Shown here: piece after piece, positions 45,162-53,741 of the stretch
How the letters are laid out: each line of letters opens with the position of its first letter
How positions within the stretch are numbered: position 1 is the first letter of the stretch
Assembly (NCBI GenBank): GCA_900016675.1
Contig: LN483070.1
Coordinates: 1,550,001-1,614,000, forward strand
DNA: 64,000 nucleotides
DNA from: Arthrobacter saudimassiliensis
GTDB lineage: Bacteria; Actinomycetota; Actinomycetes; Actinomycetales; Micrococcaceae
Reading direction: 5' to 3'
Notes under the pieces: generated by a model
What the model was told of the DNA's origin: nothing
The model's input: the letters and a program-made list of their open reading frames with translations, nothing else
The model's database searches: none
Made by a program: the position numbers and the translations under genes

Positions 45162-45372
45162 AGGAGGGCAGGGCCGGGAGGCCGGAGCCGGACACCGTCA
45201 CTAGAAAACAGCCCCGCTGCTGGCACGAAGGCGGCGCTCCGGCCCCGGCCGCTGCCCGGTCCGGGCGCGCGCACCCCGGTCCCATATACTGGAAGGCCGA
45301 CGCGAAGACAGTTCTTCGCGTGCCCACGGGTCCCAGGACCCACGGGTCTCAGTCCGATGAAAGGCATCCTGC

Positions 45373-46101
45373 GTGCGCGTCCTGACCATCATTCCCACCT
45401 ACAACGAGATCGAATCCCTGCCCGGTACGCTCCAGCGGCTGCGGGCGGCGGTTCCCGATTCCGATGTGCTGGTCGCGGATGACAACAGCCCGGACGGGAC
45501 CGGCGCCTACGCCGACGAGGTTGCCGCCAAGGACCCGGCCGTCCATGTCCTGCACCGCAAGGGCAAGGAGGGCCTCGGCGCCGCCTACATCGCCGGCTTC
45601 CGCTGGGGCCTGGAACGCGGGTACGACGTCCTGGTGGAGATGGACGCCGACGGCTCGCACAAGCCTGAACAGCTGCCCCTGCTGCTGGAGGCAGCCGAAG
45701 CCGGAGCCGACCTGGTCATCGGTTCGCGCTGGGTTCAGGGCGGCTCCGTCGTGAACTGGCCGCTGCACCGCAAGCTGCTCTCCCGTGCCGGCAGCACGTA
45801 TTCGCGTTTCATGCTGGGCATCCCCACCCGTGACATCACGGCGGGCTACCGCGCCTTCCGCCGCACCACCCTGGAGAAGCTGGACCTGGACGCCGTCGAG
45901 TCGGTGGGCTACGGCTTCCAGGTCGACATGACCTTCCGCGTCGCGCGCATGGGCCTGAAGATCGTCGAAGTGCCCATCACCTTCGTTGAGCGGGAGCTCG
46001 GCGCCTCCAAGATGAGCGGCAACATCGTCGTCGAAGCCATTGTCAACGTCACCAAGTGGGGGCTGTCCGCCCGTTGGAAGAAGCTGACCGCCCGCCGTTA
46101 A
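45373..46101 (+). CDS. Polyprenol-phosphate mannose synthase-like GT2 glycosyltransferase
   Basis: A 242-residue GT2 enzyme of the dolichol-phosphate-mannose synthase type. It opens [20 protein letters not shown] and has the nucleotide motifs [11 protein letters not shown] and [15 protein letters not shown] (DxD), then [13 protein letters not shown] and [11 protein letters not shown]. It lacks the C-terminal membrane domain of Ppm1, so it is the soluble catalytic type. It likely transfers mannose from GDP-mannose to polyprenyl phosphate for lipomannan or protein mannosylation. GTG start at 45373 follows AAAGGC. A TATACT box at 45285 gives a leader of about 75 nt with two hairpins. It is followed by a strong bidirectional terminator. 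Confidence 0.92.
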   Translation: MRVLTIIPTYNEIESLPGTLQRLRAAVPDSDVLVADDNSPDGTGAYADEVAAKDPAVHVLHRKGKEGLGAAYIAGFRWGLERGYDVLVEMDADGSHKPEQLPLLLEAAEAGADLVIGSRWVQGGSVVNWPLHRKLLSRAGSTYSRFMLGIPTRDITAGYRAFRRTTLEKLDLDAVESVGYGFQVDMTFRVARMGLKIVEVPITFVERELGASKMSGNIVVEAIVNVTKWGLSARWKKLTARR

Positions 46102-46109
46102 CGGCAAAA

Positions 46110-46149
46110 ACGAGGGGCGGATCCGAACGTGTTCGGATCCGCCCCTCGT
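46110..46149. terminator. Perfect 19-bp-stem bidirectional terminator
   Basis: Arms 46110-46128 and 46131-46149 are exact complements (ACGAGGGGCGGATCCGAAC on the left) with a two-base loop. A5 on the left gives a U tract for the leftward rbpA transcript; the rightward one serves the glycosyltransferase. Confidence 0.9.
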
Positions 46150-46163
46150 GGTTGGCGACGGCG

Positions 46164-46511
46164 TCAGGCGCTGGCGCGCTCTCCGCGCCGTTCGCGCAGG
46201 AGCTTCAGGCGGTCCTGGAGGATCTGCTCCAGCTCCTCGATGCTGCGGCGTTCCAGGAGCATGTCCCAATGGGTACGGACCGGCTTCTCGTTTGCGTTCT
46301 CGGGGCGTTCCCCGTCCACGAGGACCGCTTCCTTGCCCGACTTGGAAACCCATACCGGGGGCACCTCGGCCTCGGCGGCGAAGGTCACGAAGACTCGCTC
46401 GCCGTCCTCGCAGCGGTACTCGACACGCTGGCGAGGAGCCGGCTCGACGCCGGATTCGGTCTCCATGCTCTGCGCGCCAAGGCGCATGCCCCGCAGGCTA
46501 CGATCGCTCAT
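46164..46511 (-). CDS. rbpA: RNA polymerase-binding protein RbpA
   Basis: A 115-residue transcription factor of Actinobacteria that binds RNA polymerase and the primary sigma factor and stabilises the open complex. The core and sigma-interaction domain are recognisable: RVEYRCEDGERVFVTFAAEAEVPPVWVSKSGKEA, then THWDMLLERRSIEELEQILQDRL. Only one Cys of the usual zinc-binding set is left, as in many RbpA orthologues that need no zinc. AGGGAGAAAAG lies directly before the ATG. Two promoters are suggested: a SigR/SigH-type site at 46593-46619 and TATAAT at 46660-46665. The adjoining terminator isolates it. Confidence 0.95.
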   Translation of the reverse strand: MSDRSLRGMRLGAQSMETESGVEPAPRQRVEYRCEDGERVFVTFAAEAEVPPVWVSKSGKEAVLVDGERPENANEKPVRTHWDMLLERRSIEELEQILQDRLKLLRERRGERASA

Positions 46512-46592
46512 CTTTTCTCCCTCTTCGCTTCGAAGTCCCGCCCGGACTCCGGTGTAGTGCTTGTGGTGCCGGCCCGGACGCGGCGTCTGTAT

Positions 46593-46619
46593 AACGCGGG
46601 CGGTCCGTCAGGTGTTCCC
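46593..46619 (-). promoter_or_regulatory. SigR/SigH-type promoter of rbpA
   Basis: Leftward the sequence reads GGGAAC, 18 bases, then GTT, matching the disulfide-stress sigma consensus GGAAY-N18-GTT. The start of transcription would be about 75 nt before the ATG. rbpA is a known SigR target in Streptomyces. A separate TATAAT (complement of 46660-46665) may give basal expression. Confidence 0.65.
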
Positions 46620-46728
46620 GCAGCGGGCCGCCGTGGGCGCAGTACCCGGCAAACAACCCATTATACCCGGGACCGGGCTGCGCCCCTGCCCGCTTTCCGG
46701 CGGCGCAGGGGCGCAGCCCCCCGGGCGC

Positions 46729-47763
46729 CTAGGCGGGCCGGACCGTACCGTCAGTGGCGGCCGCTGCCGGCAGGGTGCTCCCGGCAGCGGAAGCTCCGGC
46801 GTCGGATGCTGCGGCCGGGCCCGCTTCGGCGCCGGCGGCGCTGCCGTTCCCGTTTGCCGCTGCGCCGCGCATGCTCTCGGGCAGCAGGTCGGTGAACCCG
46901 CCCTTCATGGTGCGCAGGGCGTCGCCGAGTTCGCTGGGGATGATCCAGACCTTGTTCGAGCTTCCCTCGGCCAGCTTGGGCAGGGTCTGCAGGTACTGGT
47001 AGGCCAGCAGCTTCGGATCCGGGTCGCCGCGGTGGACCGCGTCGAACACCTTCTGGATGGCCTGCGCCTCACCGTCGGCCCGGAGGATGGCGGCTTTCGC
47101 GTCGCCCTCGGCGCTGAGGATCTCCGCCTGGCGGCGTCCTTCCGCGGTGAGGATCTGCGCCTGCTTGGTGCCCTCGGCGGTGAGGATGGTGGCACGGCGC
47201 TCACGCTCGGCGCGCATCTGCTTTTCCATCGAATCCTGGATGCTTGCGGGCGGCTCGATGGCCTTCAGTTCGACCCGGGATACCCGGATGCCCCAGCGTC
47301 CGGTGGCCTCGTCCAGGACCCCGCGCAGCTGCCCGTTGATCCGGTCGCGGGAGGTCAGGGCCTCTTCGAGGTTCAGGCCGCCGACCACGTTGCGCAGGGT
47401 GGTGGTCGTGAGCTGCTCGACCGCCTGGATGTAGTCCGCGATTTCGTAGGTGGCTGCCCGCGCGTCGGTGACCTGGAAGTAGACCACGGTGTCGATCGAG
47501 ACGACCAGGCTGTCCTCGGTGATGACCTGCTGGGGCGGGAAGGACACGACCTGCTCGCGGAGGTCCAGCAGCGGCAGGAGCCGGTCGACGAACGGAATAA
47601 GGATGGTCAGGCCCGGTGTCAGCGTGCGCTGGTACTTGCCGAGGCGTTCCACCACGCCGGCCCGCGCCTGCGGGATGATCCTGATGGCTTTGGAGATCAC
47701 CACCAGCACGAAGATCACCAGGATCGCCAGGATCACCAGCGTGACGGTTGTTGCGGTTTCCAT
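46729..47763 (-). CDS. SPFH/Band 7 (stomatin/QmcA-like) membrane protein
   Basis: A 344-residue protein. One N-terminal membrane helix (TVTLVILAILVIFVLVVISKAI) is followed by the SPFH domain (RIIPQARAGVVERLGKYQRTLTPGLTILIPFVDRLLPLLDLREQVVSFPPQQVITEDSLVV) and a long coiled coil with repeated AEG units (ILTAEGTKQAQILTAEGRRQAEILSAEGDAKA). The C-terminal 60 residues are Ala/Gly-rich. Such proteins build microdomain scaffolds and usually pair with NfeD, whose gene lies just upstream on the same strand. AAAGGGGGG lies before the ATG. No enzymatic role is implied. Confidence 0.94.
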   Translation of the reverse strand: METATTVTLVILAILVIFVLVVISKAIRIIPQARAGVVERLGKYQRTLTPGLTILIPFVDRLLPLLDLREQVVSFPPQQVITEDSLVVSIDTVVYFQVTDARAATYEIADYIQAVEQLTTTTLRNVVGGLNLEEALTSRDRINGQLRGVLDEATGRWGIRVSRVELKAIEPPASIQDSMEKQMRAERERRATILTAEGTKQAQILTAEGRRQAEILSAEGDAKAAILRADGEAQAIQKVFDAVHRGDPDPKLLAYQYLQTLPKLAEGSSNKVWIIPSELGDALRTMKGGFTDLLPESMRGAAANGNGSAAGAEAGPAAASDAGASAAGSTLPAAAATDGTVRPA

Positions 47764-47848
47764 TTCCCCCCTTTGGGTTGGTTGCACGCCGTCCTCCGGC
47801 GTGGCTGGAGCCTACGCTCCGTCGGTCAGGCCTGCGGTCAGGTTCCGA

Positions 47849-48358
47849 TCAGGCTTCGCCGCCTCCGGCGGCGGCACCGCCGTCGTCTGCCGCGTGGCCG
47901 CCGTGGGCCGGCTGGACGACGGCGGTCGCGCCGTCGATGCGGGCGACATTCATCAGGGTTCCGGCAGCCACGGTCGATCCGTCGGCGGTGCGTGCGGTCC
48001 ACACCTCGCCGGCCAGCCGGACCGTTCCGGCGGAGCCGCCGACCGTATCCAGCGCGACGGCGGACTCGCCGATGAGCCGATCCACGTTGCTGCGGGTTTC
48101 CGCGCTGCCGCCTTTCAGGTGGCGAAGGGCAACGGGCCGCACGAGCAGGATCATCAGCAGCGCCACCAGGCAGAAGATCACGACCTGGAGGAAGAGCGGG
48201 GCACCGAACAGGGCACCGAGCATGGCGGCCAGGGCTCCCACGGAGAGCATCGCGAAGATGAGGTCCAGCGTGAGCGTTTCAACCGCGGCAAGTCCGAGGA
48301 ACAGGACGAGCCACACCGCCCAGCCGTAGGTTCCCAACCACTGGTAAAGCTCTTCCAT
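47849..48358 (-). CDS. NfeD-family membrane protein (short form)
   Basis: A 169-residue protein with three or four hydrophobic segments (WLGTYGWAVWLVLFLGLAAVETLTLDLIFAMLSVGALAAML...) and a C-terminal OB-fold domain, LIGESAVALDTVGGSAGTVRLAGEVWTARTADGSTVAAGTLMNVARIDGATAVVQP. This is the short NfeD1b type without the protease domain. It partners with SPFH proteins, and the SPFH gene lies 85 bases downstream. AAGGAG and GAAG are upstream of the ATG at 48358. The C-terminal tail is Gly/Ala-rich. Confidence 0.93.
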   Translation of the reverse strand: MEELYQWLGTYGWAVWLVLFLGLAAVETLTLDLIFAMLSVGALAAMLGALFGAPLFLQVVIFCLVALLMILLVRPVALRHLKGGSAETRSNVDRLIGESAVALDTVGGSAGTVRLAGEVWTARTADGSTVAAGTLMNVARIDGATAVVQPAHGGHAADDGGAAAGGGEA

Positions 48359-48504
48359 CTTCGGCTTACTCCTTTTGTTGCTGCCGCCTCGCGGATGCGA
48401 GGGGTGATGCTGCGGGAGGCTGCTGTCCGACCATTCTGCCGTACCTGCCGCCCGCGGCACAGGGCGGCAGGAACCGGCTTGGTAACGTTTTCCGCCCGCG
48501 CGCC

Positions 48505-49341
48505 TCAGACGGGCCGGAAGACCTGCAGGTTGAAGGCCGTGGTGACGCGGACCGGCGGCTTCGCAGCCGCAAGCTCCTCGTCGAGCCGTACGGCGTCGAG
48601 GTGATGCGCCGACGGGCCCATCAGGGCGGCGTTGCGCAGGTCCGCCGCGGACAGTTCGGGCTGCCCGAGGATCACCTCGCTGGACTCCAGGCGGAAACGG
48701 CCGGCCAGCGCTTCCGCGACCTGCCCGTCTTTGCCGCCGACCACATCCAGCATCCCGGCGAGGGAGCGCAGTTCCTGGAGGTGCTCGACGCGCGGGGTCA
48801 CCACGAGGAGGGCTCCGCCGGGGGAGAGCACGCGGCGGAACTCGACGGGGTTGCGCGGAGCGAAGACGTTCAGCACCACGTCGACTGATCCGTCGGCCAG
48901 CGGCAGGGTGCGCCACACATCCCAGACCAGGTGGATGCCGTCGGGGAGCAGGCGTGCGGCACGCCGGAGGGCGTACTTCGAGATGTCGAGGCCGATGCCG
49001 CGGGCCTGCAGGCCGGAGGCGACCTCTGCGAGGTAGTAGCCCGTGCCTGCTCCGGCGTCGAGCACCCTTTCCACGTCCGGAACGGCTCGTCCGGCTGCGG
49101 CAACCAGGGCTGCCGCCAGCGGGGCATAGTGCCCGGCAGCCAGGAAATCCACACGCGCCTGCACCATTTCGGCGGTATCCGCCTGGAAGCGGGTGCCCTG
49201 CCCGGTCAGGAGGTTGAAGTACCCCTGTTTTGCCGCGTCGAAGCGGTGGCCGGCCGGGCAGACCAGACCACTCCCGCCGCGGGGGTCCGGCATTGCCTCT
49301 CCGCAGACGGGGCAGAGCAGAAGAGGACGGGAGGAAGGCAT
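48505..49341 (-). CDS. RlmA-type rRNA (guanine-N1)-methyltransferase
   Basis: A 278-residue SAM-dependent methyltransferase. The N-terminal zinc finger (LLCPVCGEAMPDPRGGSGLVCPAGHRFDAAKQGYFNLL: Cys, Cys, Cys, His) is typical of the RlmA(I)/RlmA(II)/TlrB family, which methylates G745 or G748 of 23S rRNA. The SAM motif is VLDAGAGTGYYLAEV, and NVFAPRNPVEFRRVLSPGG is the substrate-side motif. The exact target guanine cannot be told; RlmA(II)/TlrB is usual in Gram-positives and can confer tylosin tolerance. Its start ATG at 49341 is preceded by little SD sequence. It is 62 bp downstream of the DUF222 gene. Confidence 0.9.
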   Translation of the reverse strand: MPSSRPLLLCPVCGEAMPDPRGGSGLVCPAGHRFDAAKQGYFNLLTGQGTRFQADTAEMVQARVDFLAAGHYAPLAAALVAAAGRAVPDVERVLDAGAGTGYYLAEVASGLQARGIGLDISKYALRRAARLLPDGIHLVWDVWRTLPLADGSVDVVLNVFAPRNPVEFRRVLSPGGALLVVTPRVEHLQELRSLAGMLDVVGGKDGQVAEALAGRFRLESSEVILGQPELSAADLRNAALMGPSAHHLDAVRLDEELAAAKPPVRVTTAFNLQVFRPV

Positions 49342-49403
49342 GCATCCATCCTAGGGGCGGGCGCATTTCTCCGCGCAGCCGACCAGGTCCGGCAGAACCC
49401 GAT

Positions 49404-51221
49404 TCACCGTCGGAACCTGTCGCTGGCGGAGGCAGCAGCCGCAACCCCAGGGGCATCTGCTGTGCCCGGGCCGGGCAGCTGGGGTGGCGTGGAGACGTAG
49501 ATGTGTCCGGTCGGAGTGGAGATGACCGTTTCGTGGCGCCTCGCCGTCGGTGGTCGGGCCGGGGCGCTCGGCCCCGTATCGGGTGGGTCGTGGCGCGCGG
49601 ATGGCGTGGTGGTCCAGCCGGGTGCCTGTTTGGTGTAGTTGCAGTTTTCGCAGAGGCCTTGGCCGTTGTCGGCGGTGGTGGCTCCGCCGCAGGCGTGGGG
49701 TATCGCGTGGTCGATATGGCGGATGGGTGCCCCGCACCAGGGGGTGCGGCAGTGCTGGTCGCGGGTGGTGATGAAGCGGGCCAGGCCGGGTGGAAAGGCG
49801 CGGGCTCGGGAGTCCATGGCGATCAGCTCACCGCTACGCGGAGCCGTGTAGAGCCGCCGCAGGGTGAGGTCCGGGGGAGGCTGTCGGCGGGGTCGTCCGC
49901 GGGCGGTTGTGGCGTGGTCAGGCTGCCCCGCAGATGAGGTGTTCGGTGGTGCCCCAGTGGTACTGCCGTGCACAGGGGCAGCGGACACTGTGAGGGCGGA
50001 GGCGACGAGGTCCCTGGCCCACTGCGCGGGGACGGTGTCGTAGCCGTGCAGCAGCGCGGGTTCGTTGCCTCCGTGGAGCAGGGTGCGGTCGGTGATGACG
50101 AGCTGGACCTCCAACGGTGGGGGCTGGGCGGGGTTCCGGCCGGTGACGCGTTCGATGAGGGTGTCGGCCATGACCTGGCCCCGGCTGCGGGGTTGTCCGC
50201 CCGCGCCGGCCGAACCGCCGACACCGGAGCCGGCCGAGCCACGCATACCGGAACCCGCCACCCCGCCCGCCCCCGGATCCGGCGGCCCGCCCGCCCCCGG
50301 GTTTGCCGCGCTGTGGGTGCGGGCGGTGTCGGCTGCCCGGGAGAGGGCCGCGTAGACGGCCACGCCCTGCGCGACGGGAAGTAGGGCGGTGAGCCAGCAC
50401 ATGGTGTCCGGCGCCGGGCGCAGGGAGACGTAGCGTTCTTCCTCGGCTTTCCGAGCCCGGTTCACCACGGCCCGAGGATCCAGCCGGTACGTGTGGCGGC
50501 GCAGCCGCCCGATCAGCTGTCGGTCGCCAAGGCGTTCGACCTCGTCGAGATTGCCGGCGACCAGCCGGTCCACCTCCGCCCGGTCAGCGGGGTCAAGGCA
50601 GGCGGTTTCCCGGGCAATCAACGTTGCCCGCCACTCGCTGATCCGCCCCGCGGCCAGGCCGGCGAGGGTGCAGCGTAGCTCCGTGACCAGGGCCCTGGCC
50701 AGTCCGAGGTGGCGTCCGCCGCGGGCCGGGGAATCGCGGCGCGCCAAGGCGACCTGCGCGCCGACGACCCGGCCCAGCTGACCGCGCGGCGCCCCGGCCG
50801 CTTCCTGTGCCTGCCGCTGCGAGATGTCCAGCCGGACGGCTGCCAGCGCCTGCCCGGCGGCGGCTGAGGCCTTCAAGTCCTCCAGCCCGCGCAGCACATC
50901 CACCAGCTCCGCATCCGGCACCGTGACCCGCCCCAGCACCTCGATCAGCTTCGTGACCGCAGCTCCGGCCGCCGCCATCAACGTGCCGGCCTCCGGCGAC
51001 GCCCCATGAACCGGGACGGCAGAGGAGGCCCGGCCCATATCTCCGGAGCCAGTACCCGTGACAGCGCCGGCACCAGCGCCCGCAGCACGGCTGGAGGAGC
51101 CCGTACCCGCAGCACGGCTGGAGGAGCCCGTACCCGCGGCAGCCCCGGAGCCGGCACGGGCACCGCGCATGGTCCCGGTGCCGGGCGGCGGGGCCAGCTG
51201 CAAGCCAATGTCATCGAACAT
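49404..51221 (-). CDS. DUF222 / HNH endonuclease family protein under SOS control
   Basis: A 605-residue protein of the DUF222-HNH (13E12-like) family common in many copies in Actinobacteria. The DUF222 part spans about 80-330, and the HNH part reads DQHCRTPWCGAPIRHIDHAIPHACGGATTADNGQGLCENCNYTKQAPGW with Cys/His metal ligands and the HNH histidines. The N-terminus has a Gly/Ser/Ala-rich repeat stretch, including two copies of a nine-residue unit, and a second Gly/Ala-rich linker lies near 310-345. A perfect SOS box overlaps the start codon, and TAGATT lies seven bases upstream, so the gene should be LexA-controlled and leaderless. Whether it cuts DNA is unknown. Confidence 0.88.
   Translation of the reverse strand: MFDDIGLQLAPPPGTGTMRGARAGSGAAAGTGSSSRAAGTGSSSRAAGAGAGAVTGTGSGDMGRASSAVPVHGASPEAGTLMAAAGAAVTKLIEVLGRVTVPDAELVDVLRGLEDLKASAAAGQALAAVRLDISQRQAQEAAGAPRGQLGRVVGAQVALARRDSPARGGRHLGLARALVTELRCTLAGLAAGRISEWRATLIARETACLDPADRAEVDRLVAGNLDEVERLGDRQLIGRLRRHTYRLDPRAVVNRARKAEEERYVSLRPAPDTMCWLTALLPVAQGVAVYAALSRAADTARTHSAANPGAGGPPDPGAGGVAGSGMRGSAGSGVGGSAGAGGQPRSRGQVMADTLIERVTGRNPAQPPPLEVQLVITDRTLLHGGNEPALLHGYDTVPAQWARDLVASALTVSAAPVHGSTTGAPPNTSSAGQPDHATTARGRPRRQPPPDLTLRRLYTAPRSGELIAMDSRARAFPPGLARFITTRDQHCRTPWCGAPIRHIDHAIPHACGGATTADNGQGLCENCNYTKQAPGWTTTPSARHDPPDTGPSAPARPPTARRHETVISTPTGHIYVSTPPQLPGPGTADAPGVAAAASASDRFRR
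51084..51137. repeat. Two tandem copies of a 27-bp unit in the DUF222 gene
   Basis: The 27-base unit starting AGCACGGCTGGAGGAGC at 51084-51110 is repeated exactly at 51111-51137, in frame. It encodes two nine-residue Ala-Gly-Thr-Gly-Ser-Ser-Ser-Arg-type repeats in the N-terminal low-complexity region. Confidence 0.9.
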
Positions 51222-51229
51222 GTGTTCGA
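51214..51229. promoter_or_regulatory. SOS (LexA) box at the DUF222-HNH gene start
   Basis: TCGAACATGTGTTCGA fits the actinobacterial LexA consensus TCGAAC-RNRY-GTTCGA completely. It covers the ATG and the region just after the -10 box. The leftward promoter is TTGTAA (complement of 51252-51257), 17 bases, then TAGATT (complement of 51229-51234), then seven bases to the ATG. Confidence 0.85.
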
Positions 51230-51481
51230 ATCTATGCCGCCGAAATGGCGCTTACAAGGGGAGTGGATACGCCTCCGACGAGTAGCCGATCGAGCGTGCC
51301 AGGTATGACACCAGCAGGCAGGCTGAGCCCGGGCAGACCGAGTCGGGCACGGCGCAGCGAACCACGCGCGCGCAACGGCCAGCTTCTCGGGCCTATCAGG
51401 CAGGACATGCCGCGCGGCCCTGTCACCGGCACAGCCCGCGCGTCTCGCACAGGCGGGGGTGCCTGCCGTTAGGCTCGGGGG

Positions 51482-53641
51482 ATGCAGCCACGTGACCTGG
51501 ATCTCCTCAACTCCGTTTCCACCCCCACCCTGCACCCCGACGGCGACCGGTGCGTTGTGGCGGTGACCCGCCCTGACTTCCGTGCCGATGCGTATGTCGG
51601 GCAGCTGTGGAGCCTGCCGTTGGACGGCCGCGGCCCGCGCAGGATCACGCGCGGATTCCGGGACACCGACCCGCTGTTCTCCCCGAACGGCAAGCTGCTC
51701 GGCTTTCTGCGGGCGGCTCAGGACGGGCGAGCCCAGCTGCACATCACAGATGCCGCCGGCGGCGAGCCGCTCCAGCTGACGGATCAGCCGCTGGGCGTCT
51801 CCTGGTTCCGGTTTTCGCCCGACTCGCGCCAGGTGGTGTTTGCCGCCCGGGTGCCGGAATCGGGCAGGTACGGCACCATGGACGGCGTGCCGGCCCCGGC
51901 CGAAGATCCCCGGCTGGTCACCCGCCTCAACTACCGCATGAACGGCGTCGGATACCTTGCCGACAAGCCGCTGCAGATCTTCCTGCTGGAACTGCCGGAC
52001 CTGCAGGACGAACCGTGGGTGCCCGCCGTCGGGCGTGTTGCGCAAGACCTTCCGGGCGCCGACGCCGGCGAGGGCAGCGGCCTGCCCACAGCCCGTCAGC
52101 TCACCCATGAGCCCACGGACCACGCGACGCCGGTGTTCTCAGCTGACGGGTCCCGGATCCTGTTCACTGCGTCCCTTCCAGCCGGACGCGACGGCGACCT
52201 GGTCACCGACGCGTGGTCCTTGGACCTGGCCGGCGGGGGACTGCAGCGCCTTACCAACGCGGACGGCGCCGCCCTGCTGAGCGTGTCCCACCCGGTGGAG
52301 AGTCCGGACGGGTCGCAGCTCTACTACCTGGCGGGCGAGCTCGGGGAGAACGGCCTGGACTTCGTCGCCCGGAACACCGCCCTTTACACGGCGCCTGCCG
52401 GCAACCCGGAGTCGAGCCGGCGGCTTACGGATGTGGAGAACGTCGACCTGGCCGAAGGGCCGGTCGTTCCCGTGGACAGCGGGGCACTCGTGTTCAACCG
52501 CACCCGCGGCCGGGTCGAGCTGCTCCACGTCTCCGCCGACGGCGGCATCCGCCCCCTGGCCGGAGGCGACCGCGTCGTCATCGGGGCGGCGGCCGCGGGC
52601 GACACCGTGGCCATTGCCTACACCGACGCCGATACAGCCGGCGCAGTTGCCGTCGTCGGCACAGCTGCCCGCCTGACGGCTCCGGATCCCGACGGCGCCG
52701 GCAACCAGGGCCCGACGGGCCACGACGGCGCGGCCAGCAGCCGCCCGGGCGAAGATCCAGCCGCTGACGAACGCACCGAGCGGGTGCTGGCGGACTTCTC
52801 CACTGCCCTCCGCGAACGGACCAGGGTGGTCCCTCCGGAGGAGCTGGTGATCGAAGGACCCGACGGCTATCCCGTGCATGGCTGGCTGGTCCGCCCTGCC
52901 GGAGACGGCCCGCATCCCGTGCTCCTGAACATCCATGGCGGGCCCTTCGCCCAGTACACCGGAGCCTTGTTCGACGAGGCCCAGGTCTACGCCGCTGCAG
53001 GCTACGCAGTGCTGATGTGCAATCCCCGCGGCTCCGCCGGCTACGGGCAGAAGCACGGGCGGGTCATCAAGGAGGCCATGGGCACCGTGGACATGACGGA
53101 TGTCCTCGCCTTCCTCGACGGCTGCCTCGGGCTCCACCCGGAGATCCTCGACCCCGGGCGGGTGGGCATCATGGGCGGCTCCTACGGCGGCTACCTGACC
53201 GCGTGGATCACGGCGCACGAGCACCGCTTCGCAGCCGCCGTCGTCGAACGCGGTTTCCTCGATCCGGTCAGCTTCACCGGCTCGGCGGACATCGGCTGGT
53301 TCTTCGGCGGCCAGTACACCGGCACCGACCCCGAACGCGTCGCCGGCCAGAGCCCGATGGCGAAGGTGGGCCAGGCGCGCACGCCCACGCTGGTGCTGCA
53401 CTCCGAGGATGACCTGCGATGCCCGGTCGAGCAGGCGCAGCGGTACTTTGCCGCGCTGCGGATGAACGGGATTCCAGCTGAACTGCTGCTCTTTCCCGGC
53501 GAGAACCACGAGCTCTCCCGCTCCGGGACACCTTGGCACCGGCGGCAGCGGTTCGAGCACATCCTGCGCTGGTGGCACGAACATCTGCCCGTCAGCGGCG
53601 CGGATCAGCACAACGCGGCGATGGGCGTGGCGGCGGGCTGA
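51482..53641 (+). CDS. S9 prolyl-oligopeptidase family serine peptidase
   Basis: A 719-residue cytoplasmic peptidase. The N-terminal about 450 residues form a beta-propeller (repeated SPDSRQVVFAAR, SADGSRILFTAS and similar blades), and the rest is an alpha/beta hydrolase domain. The catalytic triad is Ser567 in GGSYGGY, Asp in LHSEDDLRCPV and His in GENHELSRSG. Such dipeptidyl or acylaminoacyl peptidases trim short oligopeptides, possibly including proteasome products. The ATG at 51482 follows TAGGCT by six bases with a weak CGGGGG between, again a leaderless pattern. It is divergent from the DUF222 gene. Confidence 0.93.
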   Translation: MQPRDLDLLNSVSTPTLHPDGDRCVVAVTRPDFRADAYVGQLWSLPLDGRGPRRITRGFRDTDPLFSPNGKLLGFLRAAQDGRAQLHITDAAGGEPLQLTDQPLGVSWFRFSPDSRQVVFAARVPESGRYGTMDGVPAPAEDPRLVTRLNYRMNGVGYLADKPLQIFLLELPDLQDEPWVPAVGRVAQDLPGADAGEGSGLPTARQLTHEPTDHATPVFSADGSRILFTASLPAGRDGDLVTDAWSLDLAGGGLQRLTNADGAALLSVSHPVESPDGSQLYYLAGELGENGLDFVARNTALYTAPAGNPESSRRLTDVENVDLAEGPVVPVDSGALVFNRTRGRVELLHVSADGGIRPLAGGDRVVIGAAAAGDTVAIAYTDADTAGAVAVVGTAARLTAPDPDGAGNQGPTGHDGAASSRPGEDPAADERTERVLADFSTALRERTRVVPPEELVIEGPDGYPVHGWLVRPAGDGPHPVLLNIHGGPFAQYTGALFDEAQVYAAAGYAVLMCNPRGSAGYGQKHGRVIKEAMGTVDMTDVLAFLDGCLGLHPEILDPGRVGIMGGSYGGYLTAWITAHEHRFAAAVVERGFLDPVSFTGSADIGWFFGGQYTGTDPERVAGQSPMAKVGQARTPTLVLHSEDDLRCPVEQAQRYFAALRMNGIPAELLLFPGENHELSRSGTPWHRRQRFEHILRWWHEHLPVSGADQHNAAMGVAAG

Positions 53642-53741
53642 GGCAACCGCGGAAAGCACGACGTCGGCGGGCCAAGCAGGCGGTCTCCTCACCTCGGGCG
53701 AAACCTGCGAGCCCACACCGCCGCCGCGGCTGTCTACCGGC

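Larger units (their letters stand above)
44991..45372. other. Intergenic region with a probable small RNA gene and a glycosyltransferase leader
   Basis: No protein gene fits here. From left to right it holds a good promoter (45029-45057), four successive hairpins ending in a terminator (about 45064-45161), a GC-rich spacer, a TATACT box at 45285-45290, and a leader with two hairpins (CGCGAAG/CTTCGCG at about 45301-45320, and GGGTCC/GGACCC at about 45329-45342) before the GTG of the glycosyltransferase. Confidence 0.6.

Noticed and set aside
49404-51221. DUF222-HNH gene as a mobile intron or intein
   Set aside because: The HNH domain belongs to a free-standing DUF222 protein; no intron structure, splice motifs or flanking repeats.
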